64,000 nt of DNA from Pseudobutyrivibrio sp. OR37 (GTDB lineage Bacteria > Bacillota > Clostridia > Lachnospirales > Lachnospiraceae), in the NCBI RefSeq assembly GCF_900113655.1, contig NZ_FOQF01000013.1, positions 23,782-87,781 of the forward strand, written 5' to 3'. Below are positions 1-9,236 of this stretch, one piece after another (within the stretch, counting starts at the first letter, position 1; the number at the start of each line of letters is the position of its first letter). The notes beneath the pieces are model-generated. The model had not been told where the DNA came from. It saw nothing but the letters and a program-made list of their open reading frames with translations, and made no database searches. A program made the translations under genes and the position numbers.

Positions 1-922
1 GCATATCTGTTGGGAAACCTGGATATGGAAGTGTAGTTACGTGTGTATGTGTAAGCTTACGTCCCTTAGCAATAACTCTAACAGCATCATCATATTCTTC
101 GATTACGCAGCCTGCCTCAATAAGCTTTGCTGAAGTAGCTTCCAAATGCTTAGGAATAACATTCTTAATAAGAACATCACCGTGTGTAGCCGCAGCAGCA
201 CACATATATGTACCAGCCTCAATCTGATCTGGAATAACAGCGTATGTAGTACCGTGAAGCTTCTGTACGCCTACGATACGGATAACATCAGTACCAGCAC
301 CACGGATATTAGCACCCATACTGTTAAGGAAGGATGCGACATCAACAACGTGTGGCTCCTTTGCTGCATTTTCGATAGTAGTCTTACCTTCTGCAAGTAC
401 AGCAGCAAGCATGATATTGATAGTAGCACCTACTGATACCTTATCAAGGTAAATATGGCTACCTGCAAGCTTGTCTGCTCTAGCAGACCAAAGTCCGTAA
501 GATACATCAACATTTGCTCCAAGAGCCTTGAGTCCCTTTACGTGTAAATCGATTGGACGTGATCCTATAAGGCAACCGCCTGGAAGTGCAACCTCTGCAC
601 TTTTATATTTGCCCAATAGTGCTCCCATTAAATAATAAGAAGCACGAATCTTTTTGATGTATTCGTAATCTACTGAAAGTCTATTGATGGTTGAACCATT
701 AATCTCAACTGTATGATCATCCACACGGTTAATCTTTGCACCAATGTCTTCAATAGCGCCAATCAAAACATTAATATCTTTAACATTTGGCAGATTTTCT
801 ATTGTAACAGTCTCGTCTGTCATAATGGCACCAGCCAAAATACCAAGTGCTGCGTTTTTGGCACCGCTTATCTCTACCTCTCCTGAAAGCGCTGTGCCGC
901 CCTTAATCACATACTGTTCCAT
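1..922 (-). CDS. murA: UDP-N-acetylglucosamine 1-carboxyvinyltransferase (MurA), 3' part outside window
   Basis: First committed step of peptidoglycan synthesis in the cytoplasm: transfer of enolpyruvate from PEP to UDP-GlcNAc. The frame reads from ATG at 922 without a stop to the window edge, about 307 of some 420 residues. Seen: the N-terminal GAKNAAL stretch with the Lys-Asn pair at about residues 22-23, and LPGGCLIGSRPIDLH, whose Cys (about residue 117) matches the PEP-binding, fosfomycin-targeted cysteine of the family. An AGGAG ribosome site precedes the start. It lies downstream of, and is separated by a hairpin terminator from, the ABC exporter operon. The gene is cut only by the window boundary. 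MurA or the paralogue MurZ/MurA2 cannot be told apart here. Confidence 0.95.
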   Translation of the reverse strand, partial: MEQYVIKGGTALSGEVEISGAKNAALGILAGAIMTDETVTIENLPNVKDINVLIGAIEDIGAKINRVDDHTVEINGSTINRLSVDYEYIKKIRASYYLMGALLGKYKSAEVALPGGCLIGSRPIDLHVKGLKALGANVDVSYGLWSARADKLAGSHIYLDKVSVGATINIMLAAVLAEGKTTIENAAKEPHVVDVASFLNSMGANIRGAGTDVIRIVGVQKLHGTTYAVIPDQIEAGTYMCAAAATHGDVLIKNVIPKHLEATSAKLIEAGCVIEEYDDAVRVIAKGRKLTHTHVTTLPYPGFPTDM

Positions 923-961
923 TTTATCTCCTATAACCTCTAACTTAAGAAACGAGTCATT

Positions 962-990
962 AAAAAGGAATCGGCTACGCTGATTCCTCT
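962..990 (-). terminator. Rho-independent terminator of the ABC exporter operon
   Basis: On the minus strand AGGAATC pairs with GATTCCT (plus-strand arms 966-972 and 982-988), extended inward to a three-base loop and followed by a run of Ts (plus-strand As at 962-966). The hairpin overlaps the stop codon of the preceding ABC gene and separates it from murA. Confidence 0.75.
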
Positions 991-2723
991 TTAGACTGAC
1001 TCTGATATAATTTAGCATAAAAGCCGTTTTTCTGCAACAATTCCTTATGACTTCCTTGCTCAACTATACTTCCATCTTTTACAAAGAGAATTACGTCCGC
1101 TTCTCTAATAGTTGATAGTCTGTGGGCTACTATAAAAGTAGTTCTGCCCTTCATCATCTTATTAAATGCTGATTGTATTTTCTGTTCTGTTCTTGTATCT
1201 ATTGAACTAGTAGCTTCATCTAATATTAACATCGGTGGGATGTTAAGCATTACTCTTGTAATACATAACAGCTGCATCTGTCCTTGGGATAATGATACAC
1301 CCACTGAAGAAAGGATTGTATCATACCCATAAGGCATCCTTTTTATGAAGCTGTGAGCATAAGTAGCCTTCGCAGCCTCCATTATTTCTTCATCAGTGGC
1401 ATTTGGATTTGCCATCTTTAGATTGTCCTTTACGCTGGCATTCTTAAGCCAGGTCTCCTGCAGTACCATTCCAAAGCTTTGACGCAAATCGTTAATCGGA
1501 ATATCCCTAATATCAACACCATCTATAAGGATTTGGCCCTTATCAATATCATAAAATCTCATAAGAAGATTAATGATTGTACTTTTTCCTGCACCAGTTG
1601 GACCAACAATGGCAATTCGCTGTCCACTCTTTACTGAAAGATTGAGATTCTCGATAAGCTTCTTATTCTTATCATAAGAAAAGAATACGTCCTTGAATTC
1701 AATGTTTCCTTCTATTTCATTTAAGGACTGTTCCCCTTCATCAACCTCTACCTCAGCATCAATCATTTCAAACAATCTTGCTGCACAGGCAAGGGCATTT
1801 TGAAACTCTGTGATAACTCCTGATATTTCATTAAATGGCTTTGCATAAGTGCTGGCATATGATAAGAAGCTTGTAAGTCCACCGACTGTAATACCACCAG
1901 CGATTGCCATAATGGCTCCAAACACACCTACAGCTGCATAGATAATGTTGTTGATAAGTCTTGTGCTTGGATTAACTGTAGAAGAATAAAAGGTTGCCTT
2001 CATAGATGCATCTCTCAGGCTATTGTTCATAGTCTCAAATTCTTCTATTGCTCTGGACTCATAGTCCATATTTCTGACAATATTCTTGCCAGTAATCATT
2101 TCTTCTATATAAGAAGTTTCAGTTCCTCTAAGCTTTGCCTGTTCCCCAAAAAACTTATAGGTCTTTTCAGAAATAAATTTTGCAAGTAATAGCGATAATG
2201 GTGTGGCTATTATTACTATCAAAGCTATTTTCACTGAAATCATCAACATAAAATAGATAGTACCAAGTATTGTAAGCACACCTGTGAAGAACTGAGTAAA
2301 GCCCATCAAAAGACCATCTGCAAATGTATCAGCATCTGAAACGATACGGCTTACATAATCGCCATGTGGATGTGAATCTATCTGAGACAGCTTCATGTGC
2401 TGCAGCTTTTTAAAGGCTCTGTCTCGAAGGCTCTTTGTAACGCTATAGGTAATGGCATTATTCACCCTGTTCATAATCCACTGTGTAAAGAAGGTTGCAG
2501 CCACTGTCACAGCCATCTGCTGTAATACAGCTATAAGATTATCGTAATCAATCTCTCCCGGTGCAACAATGCAATCCACTGCCTTACCTGTAAGAATAGG
2601 AATTCTAAGTGTCAGGTATACGGTTGCCAGTGCACAGATAATAGAAAGGATTATCTGTATACCATAGCTTTTTAATTCTATTAAAACACGATTTAATATA
2701 TTTGCTTGAGATTTATTATTCAT
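975..2723 (-). CDS. ABC exporter half-transporter, catalytically complete subunit
   Basis: Fused transmembrane domain (about six helices, residues 20-310) and nucleotide-binding domain of the MsbA/LmrA/BmrCD type. Seen in the ATPase: Walker A GPTGAGKS near residue 375, signature LSQGQ, Walker B with catalytic Glu (LILDEATSS) and H-loop His (VAHRLSTI). Its start overlaps the stop of the upstream partner by 8 bp, so the two are probably translationally coupled and form a heterodimer. The substrate cannot be read from sequence; a multidrug or peptide/lipid exporter is most likely. This is the last gene of the long minus-strand run before a terminator. Confidence 0.9.
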   Translation of the reverse strand: MNNKSQANILNRVLIELKSYGIQIILSIICALATVYLTLRIPILTGKAVDCIVAPGEIDYDNLIAVLQQMAVTVAATFFTQWIMNRVNNAITYSVTKSLRDRAFKKLQHMKLSQIDSHPHGDYVSRIVSDADTFADGLLMGFTQFFTGVLTILGTIYFMLMISVKIALIVIIATPLSLLLAKFISEKTYKFFGEQAKLRGTETSYIEEMITGKNIVRNMDYESRAIEEFETMNNSLRDASMKATFYSSTVNPSTRLINNIIYAAVGVFGAIMAIAGGITVGGLTSFLSYASTYAKPFNEISGVITEFQNALACAARLFEMIDAEVEVDEGEQSLNEIEGNIEFKDVFFSYDKNKKLIENLNLSVKSGQRIAIVGPTGAGKSTIINLLMRFYDIDKGQILIDGVDIRDIPINDLRQSFGMVLQETWLKNASVKDNLKMANPNATDEEIMEAAKATYAHSFIKRMPYGYDTILSSVGVSLSQGQMQLLCITRVMLNIPPMLILDEATSSIDTRTEQKIQSAFNKMMKGRTTFIVAHRLSTIREADVILFVKDGSIVEQGSHKELLQKNGFYAKLYQSQSKEESA

Positions 2724-4467
2724 TTACAGCCTCCTCTCTAGGATACTGACAATAATATATCTCCTGATATGTCTCGCAGTCCTTTATAAGCTTGTCATGA
2801 TTTCCAAGTCCAACACACTTACCATCATCTAACACTAATATCTGATCTGCCTCAAGCACTGATGATGCCCTCTGAGAAACTATTATAAGTGTTGGATGCC
2901 ATGGCAGATTCATAAGTGCCTTTTTAAGTTTTGCTTCTGTAGCAAGATCAAGGGCACTGGCTGAATCGTCCAGCATAATATATTTAGGCTGCCCCACAAG
3001 AGCTCTTGCAATTGTAAGACGCTGTCTTTGTCCTCCGGAGAAGTTGGCGCCTTTGCCTTTAACCTCTGTATCGATGCCGCCATCCTTTGCCTCAACAAAA
3101 TCAAGCGCCTGCGCTATATTAAGTGCCGATTTAATTTCTCTATCATCTGGCTCAGAACCATTCATTTCCATATTGCTTCTAACAGTGCCACTAAAAAGAT
3201 AGGCCTTCTGTGGAACTATACCAAAGCATTTAGCCAAGTAGCTATCATCAAACTGATTTACATTTGTGCCCCCAATTTCGATAGCACCCTTTGTAACATC
3301 ATAAGTATGATTTAGCAATTTAAGAAGTGTACTCTTACCCGAACCTGTACCACCTATGATGCCCAAGGTAGAACCTGCTGGTATTTCTAAGCTAATATCC
3401 TCAAGGTCCATATCTGCTGTACCATTGTAGCTAAATGATACATTTTTTATGGAGATTGCCTGAGGATTATTAGAGCCTCCTATAATTAAACCGTCATTTA
3501 ATTTATTATCAAAATATCTTTCGTCCGACTTCATCTCCATAAGCTCCTGAACTCTGTCTGCTGATGGAAATGCCTTCATCAAAAGTACGATTAGGTTGGC
3601 AAGCTTAATCAGCTCTACCAAAATCTGACTCATGTAGTTTACCAAAGCTACTACATCACCCTGCAGGATAAATCCATTATCAACTCTGTGCATTGCCACA
3701 TAGATTAAAACAACTATGCCAAGGTTTACTACTACATAGGTAACTGGATTGAGCAGTGCTGAAATCTTACCAGTATTAATCTGCATAGTAGCAAGCTCAC
3801 CAGTCTTTGCTTCGAAGCCTGACTTCTCCTGCTCCACCTGGCAAAAGGCTCTGAGCACTCTTGAGCCTTCCAAATTTTCGGAAACAGCATGAAGCACTTT
3901 TTCTAATCTGGCAGCGATTGTTTTATATCTAGGAAGTGTATAGCGCATAATGAAATACACTATTATTGAAAGCAATGCTACTACTAATATAAAAATAAAT
4001 GCTGATTTAATATCAACTATAAATGCCATTACAATGGCACCACCTACTATAAATGGTGAACGCAAGAATAATCTCAGCACCATGTTGATAGCATTTTGAA
4101 TCTGATTAATATCATTTGTGATTCGAGTGGTAAGAACTTCCTCACCTATCTTTTCCTTTGTGCCCTGGGACAAGGACATTATCTTTGCAAACAATGCCTG
4201 TCTTATTTCTGCTGCTGTAAATACTGCAACATAAGCACTGAAATACTGGGCTGTGATTGAAAACATAAGGCCAACAACTGCCAGTAATAAAAGAACCCCA
4301 CTCATCTTAATGATGTAGTGGGTGTCCGAGGTTGCGATACCCTTGTTAATGATTGATGCCATAACAAGTGGTACTAAAAGCTCAAATACCGCCTCTAACA
4401 TTTTGAAGAGTGGGGCTAAAAATGCCTTAATTTTATATTTTTTGAGATAGTTTAAAACAAAACTCAT
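2716..4467 (-). CDS. ABC exporter half-transporter, degenerate-site subunit
   Basis: Second half of the heterodimeric exporter, with an N-terminal six-helix membrane domain and a C-terminal ATPase domain. Walker A GGTGSGKS (near residue 375) and signature FSGGQ are intact, but the catalytic Glu after Walker B is Asp (IMLDDSASALD) and the switch His is Gln (VSQRASS). This is the usual signature of the non-hydrolysing site in asymmetric exporters such as BmrC/D or TM287/288. The gene starts 3 bp after the upstream lipoprotein gene, suggesting one transcript. Paralogous to the pair at 46526-50199. Confidence 0.9.
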   Translation of the reverse strand: MSFVLNYLKKYKIKAFLAPLFKMLEAVFELLVPLVMASIINKGIATSDTHYIIKMSGVLLLLAVVGLMFSITAQYFSAYVAVFTAAEIRQALFAKIMSLSQGTKEKIGEEVLTTRITNDINQIQNAINMVLRLFLRSPFIVGGAIVMAFIVDIKSAFIFILVVALLSIIVYFIMRYTLPRYKTIAARLEKVLHAVSENLEGSRVLRAFCQVEQEKSGFEAKTGELATMQINTGKISALLNPVTYVVVNLGIVVLIYVAMHRVDNGFILQGDVVALVNYMSQILVELIKLANLIVLLMKAFPSADRVQELMEMKSDERYFDNKLNDGLIIGGSNNPQAISIKNVSFSYNGTADMDLEDISLEIPAGSTLGIIGGTGSGKSTLLKLLNHTYDVTKGAIEIGGTNVNQFDDSYLAKCFGIVPQKAYLFSGTVRSNMEMNGSEPDDREIKSALNIAQALDFVEAKDGGIDTEVKGKGANFSGGQRQRLTIARALVGQPKYIMLDDSASALDLATEAKLKKALMNLPWHPTLIIVSQRASSVLEADQILVLDDGKCVGLGNHDKLIKDCETYQEIYYCQYPREEAVNE

Positions 4468-4470
4468 AAA

Positions 4471-5589
4471 TTACTCCGCTTCTGTTTCCTCAGTAGTCTC
4501 ATCTGATGTTTCTTCAGATGTTTCCTCTGTCTCCCCGTCTGCTGTAGTATCTTCTGTTTCTTCTGTAGATTCTTCCTTTGTTTCAGGAGCCTTGAAAAGT
4601 GAATCGAACTGAACCTTTTCCCAAACCTTATCATTTACCTTCCAAGTGATTGCTTCCTTCCACTCATCCATGAGCTTATCAAAAGCTTCAGACTGAAGTG
4701 ACTCTCTCTTGCTCTGTGAAGCATCCTCATCATGGTCTGCTGTAAGCTTAATTACATACATGCCAGTTCCTTCAACTGTAATGACGCCTGACTGCTCGCC
4801 CTCTTTAAGCTTTTCAGCTTCCTTGATAACGGACATGTCCATTGATTCATCCTCTGACTCACCCTTAAGGTAAGAGAAGTTCTGAGTTGTAAGACCAAGC
4901 TCTTCAACCTTAGCATCAAAATCCTCTGATGTAGAAAGCTCCTTTGCCTGAGTCTTCATTTCTGCAATTTCGTCATCAGTTAAGTCTGTCTTATTGCCAT
5001 CTGCATCAGTCTTGCCTGTTGTATCAAATAGCACGTAGCTAAATGAACGCATCCAGCAATCCTCATCCTTTATATCAGGATCTGCAGCTTCCTTTGCAGC
5101 CTTGCTTACAAGTGTATAGTAAGTTCTGTACTCAAGATATTCTTTAACATATTCCTCTGTAGCACCCATTGCCTTAAGAGATTCTTTATCATTGTCAGAA
5201 ATGAACTTCTTTGCTGCTTCTGCAATATCGTTCTTCTGCTCCTTTGATAATTTTACCCCATAATCATCAGCGTGAACCTTTGCAAGATACTGAGATTCCA
5301 TATCCTCAAGCACGCCATCCTTTGTGTCTTCCTGAAGTGTCGAACCACTTCCTGACATATCAGACTTCCACATATCCTCGCCGTAATATGCAAGAAGATA
5401 CTGGTCATACATAGCCTGCTGATATCTTGCTGCAAAGTTACCATATCCAAGAGAAATAGTATCCTTTGTGCCATCCTCTGTCTTAATTGTTACAAGTGTC
5501 TCGTTAGGATTGATTTTACTGCAGCCTGTCATCATAACTACTGCTGATAATGCAGTAAGTCCTGCTGCCTTAACCATTTTTTTATTCAT
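4471..5589 (-). CDS. SurA/PrsA-like peptidyl-prolyl isomerase-type lipoprotein
   Basis: Probably an extracytoplasmic membrane-anchored folding factor. The lipobox VMMTGC gives a lipidated Cys at residue 23. The middle of the protein is helix-rich with SurA N-domain character. Towards the end VEGTGMYVIKLT resembles the last strand of parvulin-type PPIases, but a full parvulin domain is not obvious, so isomerase activity is unproven. The tail is a Glu/Thr-rich low-complexity segment of about 40 residues. The start at 5589 is chosen because AGGAGG lies just upstream; a start 10 codons earlier would lack this site. It is 3 bp upstream of the ABC pair and behind its own promoter-like sequence at 5638-5666. 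Confidence 0.75.
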   Translation of the reverse strand: MNKKMVKAAGLTALSAVVMMTGCSKINPNETLVTIKTEDGTKDTISLGYGNFAARYQQAMYDQYLLAYYGEDMWKSDMSGSGSTLQEDTKDGVLEDMESQYLAKVHADDYGVKLSKEQKNDIAEAAKKFISDNDKESLKAMGATEEYVKEYLEYRTYYTLVSKAAKEAADPDIKDEDCWMRSFSYVLFDTTGKTDADGNKTDLTDDEIAEMKTQAKELSTSEDFDAKVEELGLTTQNFSYLKGESEDESMDMSVIKEAEKLKEGEQSGVITVEGTGMYVIKLTADHDEDASQSKRESLQSEAFDKLMDEWKEAITWKVNDKVWEKVQFDSLFKAPETKEESTEETEDTTADGETEETSEETSDETTEETEAE

Positions 5590-5637
5590 TATAAATTCCT
5601 CCTGAGTGTCCCCACCCAAATATTTTCAAGCCTTTTT

Positions 5638-5666
5638 ATTATAATTAATCCTCGTGAATTATACAA
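5638..5666 (-). promoter_or_regulatory. Sigma-A type promoter for the lipoprotein/ABC operon
   Basis: On the minus strand TTGTAT (5661-5666) and TATAAT (5638-5643) are separated by 17 bp, about 40 bp upstream of the lipoprotein start. This suggests the lipoprotein and ABC genes can be expressed separately from mfd. Confidence 0.6.
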
Positions 5667-5706
5667 GGCATGCCATGCATTAAGGCTGTTTTACGTAGCT
5701 TCGTCC

Positions 5707-8700
5707 TTATTCCTCCACCTTCAGCGTCTTCAAATCAAGCAAAAAGTCCTGCAGGTACTCGAAAACCTCGGATGGTTTGATGCGTGTGTTAGCTCTGGTA
5801 TTAAATATAAATGCCGGGTTCTTAGGGTCTGCCGCAAAGGTGATGTGTGGATTGTTGCGCTCTAAAAGAGCAGGAATCTGAACCACGTCTATCTTGGCCT
5901 TTTCGTACATGACGATGCGGATGATGTCACCCTTTTGCTCGATGGCTGATACATAAGCATCGTGAGCCTTCACGCGAAGCATTGCCACCCAAAGCAGATT
6001 CTGGACGCATCGCTTTGGTTCGCCGAAGCGGTCCACAAGCTCGTCAAGCATATCATCTCTTGCTTCCTCGCTGTCGATAGCAGCAATACGCTTGTAGATA
6101 TCGATACGCTGCTCTTCGTTTGATACGTAGGTATCTGGAAGATATGCTTCGATATTGATATCCACTGAGGTGTTGAAGTTTTCTTCCTTCACCTCGCCCT
6201 TTTCTATCTTTACGGCCTCGTTAAGCATCTTGCAATATAAATCGTAACCTACTGCAGTCATGTTGCCGTGCTGTTCCACACCTAACAGATTTCCAGCTCC
6301 ACGTATCTCCAAATCTCGCATGGCGATTTTAAAGCCAGAGCCTAAATCTGTAAATTCCTTAATAGCGGCAAGACGCTTCTCTGCAACTTCCTTTAGCATC
6401 TTGTCTCTTCTATACATTAAAAACGCATATGCGGTACGATTACTTCGGCCTACTCGTCCACGAAGCTGATATAACTGAGATAATCCCATGTTGTCAGAAT
6501 CATGAATGATTATCGTATTTACGTTAGAAATATCCAGACCTATTTCAATGATGGTGGTAGCTACAAGCACATCAATCTCGTGATTGATAAACTGCATCAT
6601 GACATCCTCAACCTTTGCCTCGGTCATCTGACCATGGATATATCCCACTGTTGCCTCTGGAACCAGGCGCTCTATTTCCGCAGCCATATCCTGAATGCCT
6701 CGCACTCTGTTGAATACGTAGTACACCTGTCCATCTCTTGCCATCTCACGCACAATGGCTTCACGCACCATTTCTTCGTTGTATTCAAATACAAAGGTCT
6801 GGATTGGCGTACGCTCCATTGGCGCCTCATCCAGTACACTCATGTCACGGATTCCGACCAAAGACATGTGAAGTGTACGAGGAATTGGTGTAGCAGAAAG
6901 GGACAGCACATCTACTGTCTTTTTCATCTGCTTGATGCGCTCCTTATGATTAACACCAAATCGCTGCTCCTCATCTATGATAAGAAGTCCTAAATCCTTA
7001 AATTCTACGTCCTTTGAAAGCAGGCGGTGTGTACCGATGACGATATCTACCATGCCCTTTTTCAAATCCTCAATAGTCTTTTTCTGCTCCGCAGCGGTTC
7101 TAAATCTACATAGCAATCCCATGTTTACAGGATAGCCACCCATTCTTTGAACGAAGTTATTATAATGCTGCTGCGCAAGGATAGTTGTAGGCACCAGATA
7201 TGCAACCTGCTTGCCTTCCTGAACAGCCTTAAATGCAGCTCGCATAGCAACCTCTGTTTTACCAAAGCCTACGTCACCACAGATAAGTCTATCCATGATT
7301 TTCTTTGATTCCATATCCTTCTTTACGGCATCAATAGCTGTAAGCTGACCTTCTGTTTCCTCGTATGGAAAGCTTTCTTCAAATTCCTTCTGCCATACGG
7401 TATCAGGACCATACACAAATCCATCTGTATTTTGGCGAAGTGCGTACAAATCCACCAGCTCCTTGGCAACTACACCAACAGCCGATTGAACCTTCTGCTT
7501 TGTTCTGGTCCATTCCTGAGTGCCGGCACCAAGACTGTTGAGCTTTGGTTTCTTGCCATCAGGACCAGAATATTTCTGTATCATATCAAGCTGGGAAGTA
7601 AGCACATACAGATTGCTGCCCTTAGCATACTCAATCTTTATATAATCGCGGATTACCTTGTCCACTTCCATTTGCTCGGTTCCCTTGTACACGCCCAATC
7701 CATAATTTTCATGAACAACATAATCTCCAACGTGAAGATCCTGGAATGAAGAAATAGATTCGCCCTCGTATTTCTTTACCCTGCGCTTTTTCTTACGAAC
7801 ATGTCCAAAGATATCTCCGTCAGACAGCATTACAAAGGCAGAATTAGGATAATCAAATCCTCTTTTAATATTTCCAACACACAACATTGTTTCCCCAGGA
7901 TTGATTTTATGATCTAAATCAGTGGTGAAATATGCGTTTAATCCTTCATCTAACAGATCCTGTGCCAGACGCTGCCCCTTTGTGGATGAGCTGGTCACAA
8001 GTAGCACCTTGTATTTACGCTTCTTGTACTGGAGCAATTCCTTAGTCAATAGCTCAAATGAACCGTTGTACGCATTAACACCCTGCACTGCAATGCTGAA
8101 GTGGTCTGCTGATTTAAGCAACTTATTTTTAGCATCCAAAACAGACATAAGTGTAGTAGGGTATTTTTCGATTCTTCCGAATATCTCCGACACGCTGTAA
8201 AGCATTTCCATCTGGCCCTTTAGCATGTAGCCAGCCTCAACGCGGCGTGTCATGGCATCAGCAAATTCAGTTTCTGTAACCTCGCCTTTGTTTATTACCT
8301 TCTGAACCTCGTCAATAAACACGTAGGTTCCCTTTGGCATGAAATCTATAAATGAACCCAGCTTGTCGCAGAAGTAAGTGAGATTTGTTTCAAGCTCCTG
8401 GGATAATCCCCATTCTCTTGTCTCCTCCACAACTCTGTCGGCATAGGTTTTCAGATGATATGCCTCTTCCGTTTTCATTTCCTTACGATACTGTTCATAG
8501 CGCTCATCTCGTTCGGCTTCAATCTTCTGAAGACCAGCCTCCACCTCGTCAGCCCCCAGTATTAGCTCGACCGCAGGAAAAATTAAAACAGAATTTATAT
8601 TTTCGATAGACTTCTGATTGCTGGCATCGTAGGTACGAATGCTATCAACCTCGTCACCCCACAGCTCAATACGAACTGGCAAATCCGAAGTAAGTGGGAA

Positions 8701-9234
8701 CACATCGATGATTCCACCTCTAACTGCAAACTCACCTGGATGCTCGCAGGTACCCACATTTTCATAGCCCATGGCAACCAGCTTGCGGCGCAATGCCTCA
8801 AGCTCGATTGTATCCGTATCAGATATAGCAACCACACCATCCTCGAAATAAGAAAGTGCAGGCAGCTTATTCATTAACGCATCTATGGTGGTTATTACAG
8901 TACATGAATTATTGCTGATAACTGCCTCTATGGCGCTCATACGCTCGCGTGTAAGGGCGTTACCTCTGATATCCGACTGGTAAAACAGGAAATCCTTTGC
9001 AGGGAAAAATACCGTATTTTCATCGTAAAAACGATATTCCTCCACAATCTCCCTTGCCTTTAATTCATCTGCTGTAATAATCAGCTTATAATCAACGTCA
9101 TGGCCTATACCAAAAATAAGGTGCGCCTTATCGGCACACCCTGTTATATCATAGACTTTACCGCGGCGAGAAAGAGCCTCACGAAGAGACTCCACCGCTG
9201 TTAAATTTTCAAATGGTTCTAAAAATGTTTTCAT
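5707..9234 (-). CDS. mfd: Transcription-repair coupling factor Mfd
   Basis: ATP-driven translocase that removes RNA polymerase stalled at DNA lesions and recruits UvrA. At 1,175 residues it has full family length. Domains in order: UvrB-like N-terminal region, RNA-polymerase-interacting CarD-like domain (VGDYVVHENYGLGVYKG near residue 505), RecG-like helicase core with Walker A GDVGFGKTE near 653 and DEEQ box (IIDEEQRFGV) near 755, helicase motifs (QLRGRVGRSNR) and a C-terminal TRCF domain. It begins 2 bp after the SulP gene with only a weak ribosome site, so translation is probably coupled to it. In many Firmicutes mfd follows pth; here pth is about 8 kb upstream, on the far side of the pilus-like cluster. 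Confidence 0.98.
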   Translation of the reverse strand: MKTFLEPFENLTAVESLREALSRRGKVYDITGCADKAHLIFGIGHDVDYKLIITADELKAREIVEEYRFYDENTVFFPAKDFLFYQSDIRGNALTRERMSAIEAVISNNSCTVITTIDALMNKLPALSYFEDGVVAISDTDTIELEALRRKLVAMGYENVGTCEHPGEFAVRGGIIDVFPLTSDLPVRIELWGDEVDSIRTYDASNQKSIENINSVLIFPAVELILGADEVEAGLQKIEAERDERYEQYRKEMKTEEAYHLKTYADRVVEETREWGLSQELETNLTYFCDKLGSFIDFMPKGTYVFIDEVQKVINKGEVTETEFADAMTRRVEAGYMLKGQMEMLYSVSEIFGRIEKYPTTLMSVLDAKNKLLKSADHFSIAVQGVNAYNGSFELLTKELLQYKKRKYKVLLVTSSSTKGQRLAQDLLDEGLNAYFTTDLDHKINPGETMLCVGNIKRGFDYPNSAFVMLSDGDIFGHVRKKKRRVKKYEGESISSFQDLHVGDYVVHENYGLGVYKGTEQMEVDKVIRDYIKIEYAKGSNLYVLTSQLDMIQKYSGPDGKKPKLNSLGAGTQEWTRTKQKVQSAVGVVAKELVDLYALRQNTDGFVYGPDTVWQKEFEESFPYEETEGQLTAIDAVKKDMESKKIMDRLICGDVGFGKTEVAMRAAFKAVQEGKQVAYLVPTTILAQQHYNNFVQRMGGYPVNMGLLCRFRTAAEQKKTIEDLKKGMVDIVIGTHRLLSKDVEFKDLGLLIIDEEQRFGVNHKERIKQMKKTVDVLSLSATPIPRTLHMSLVGIRDMSVLDEAPMERTPIQTFVFEYNEEMVREAIVREMARDGQVYYVFNRVRGIQDMAAEIERLVPEATVGYIHGQMTEAKVEDVMMQFINHEIDVLVATTIIEIGLDISNVNTIIIHDSDNMGLSQLYQLRGRVGRSNRTAYAFLMYRRDKMLKEVAEKRLAAIKEFTDLGSGFKIAMRDLEIRGAGNLLGVEQHGNMTAVGYDLYCKMLNEAVKIEKGEVKEENFNTSVDINIEAYLPDTYVSNEEQRIDIYKRIAAIDSEEARDDMLDELVDRFGEPKRCVQNLLWVAMLRVKAHDAYVSAIEQKGDIIRIVMYEKAKIDVVQIPALLERNNPHITFAADPKNPAFIFNTRANTRIKPSEVFEYLQDFLLDLKTLKVEE

Positions 9235-9236
9235 AA

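Noticed and set aside
6502..8200. Several open frames of 70-160 codons antisense to mfd
   Set aside because: They lie entirely within a conserved gene, lack ribosome sites and have unstructured, Cys/His-rich shadow compositions.
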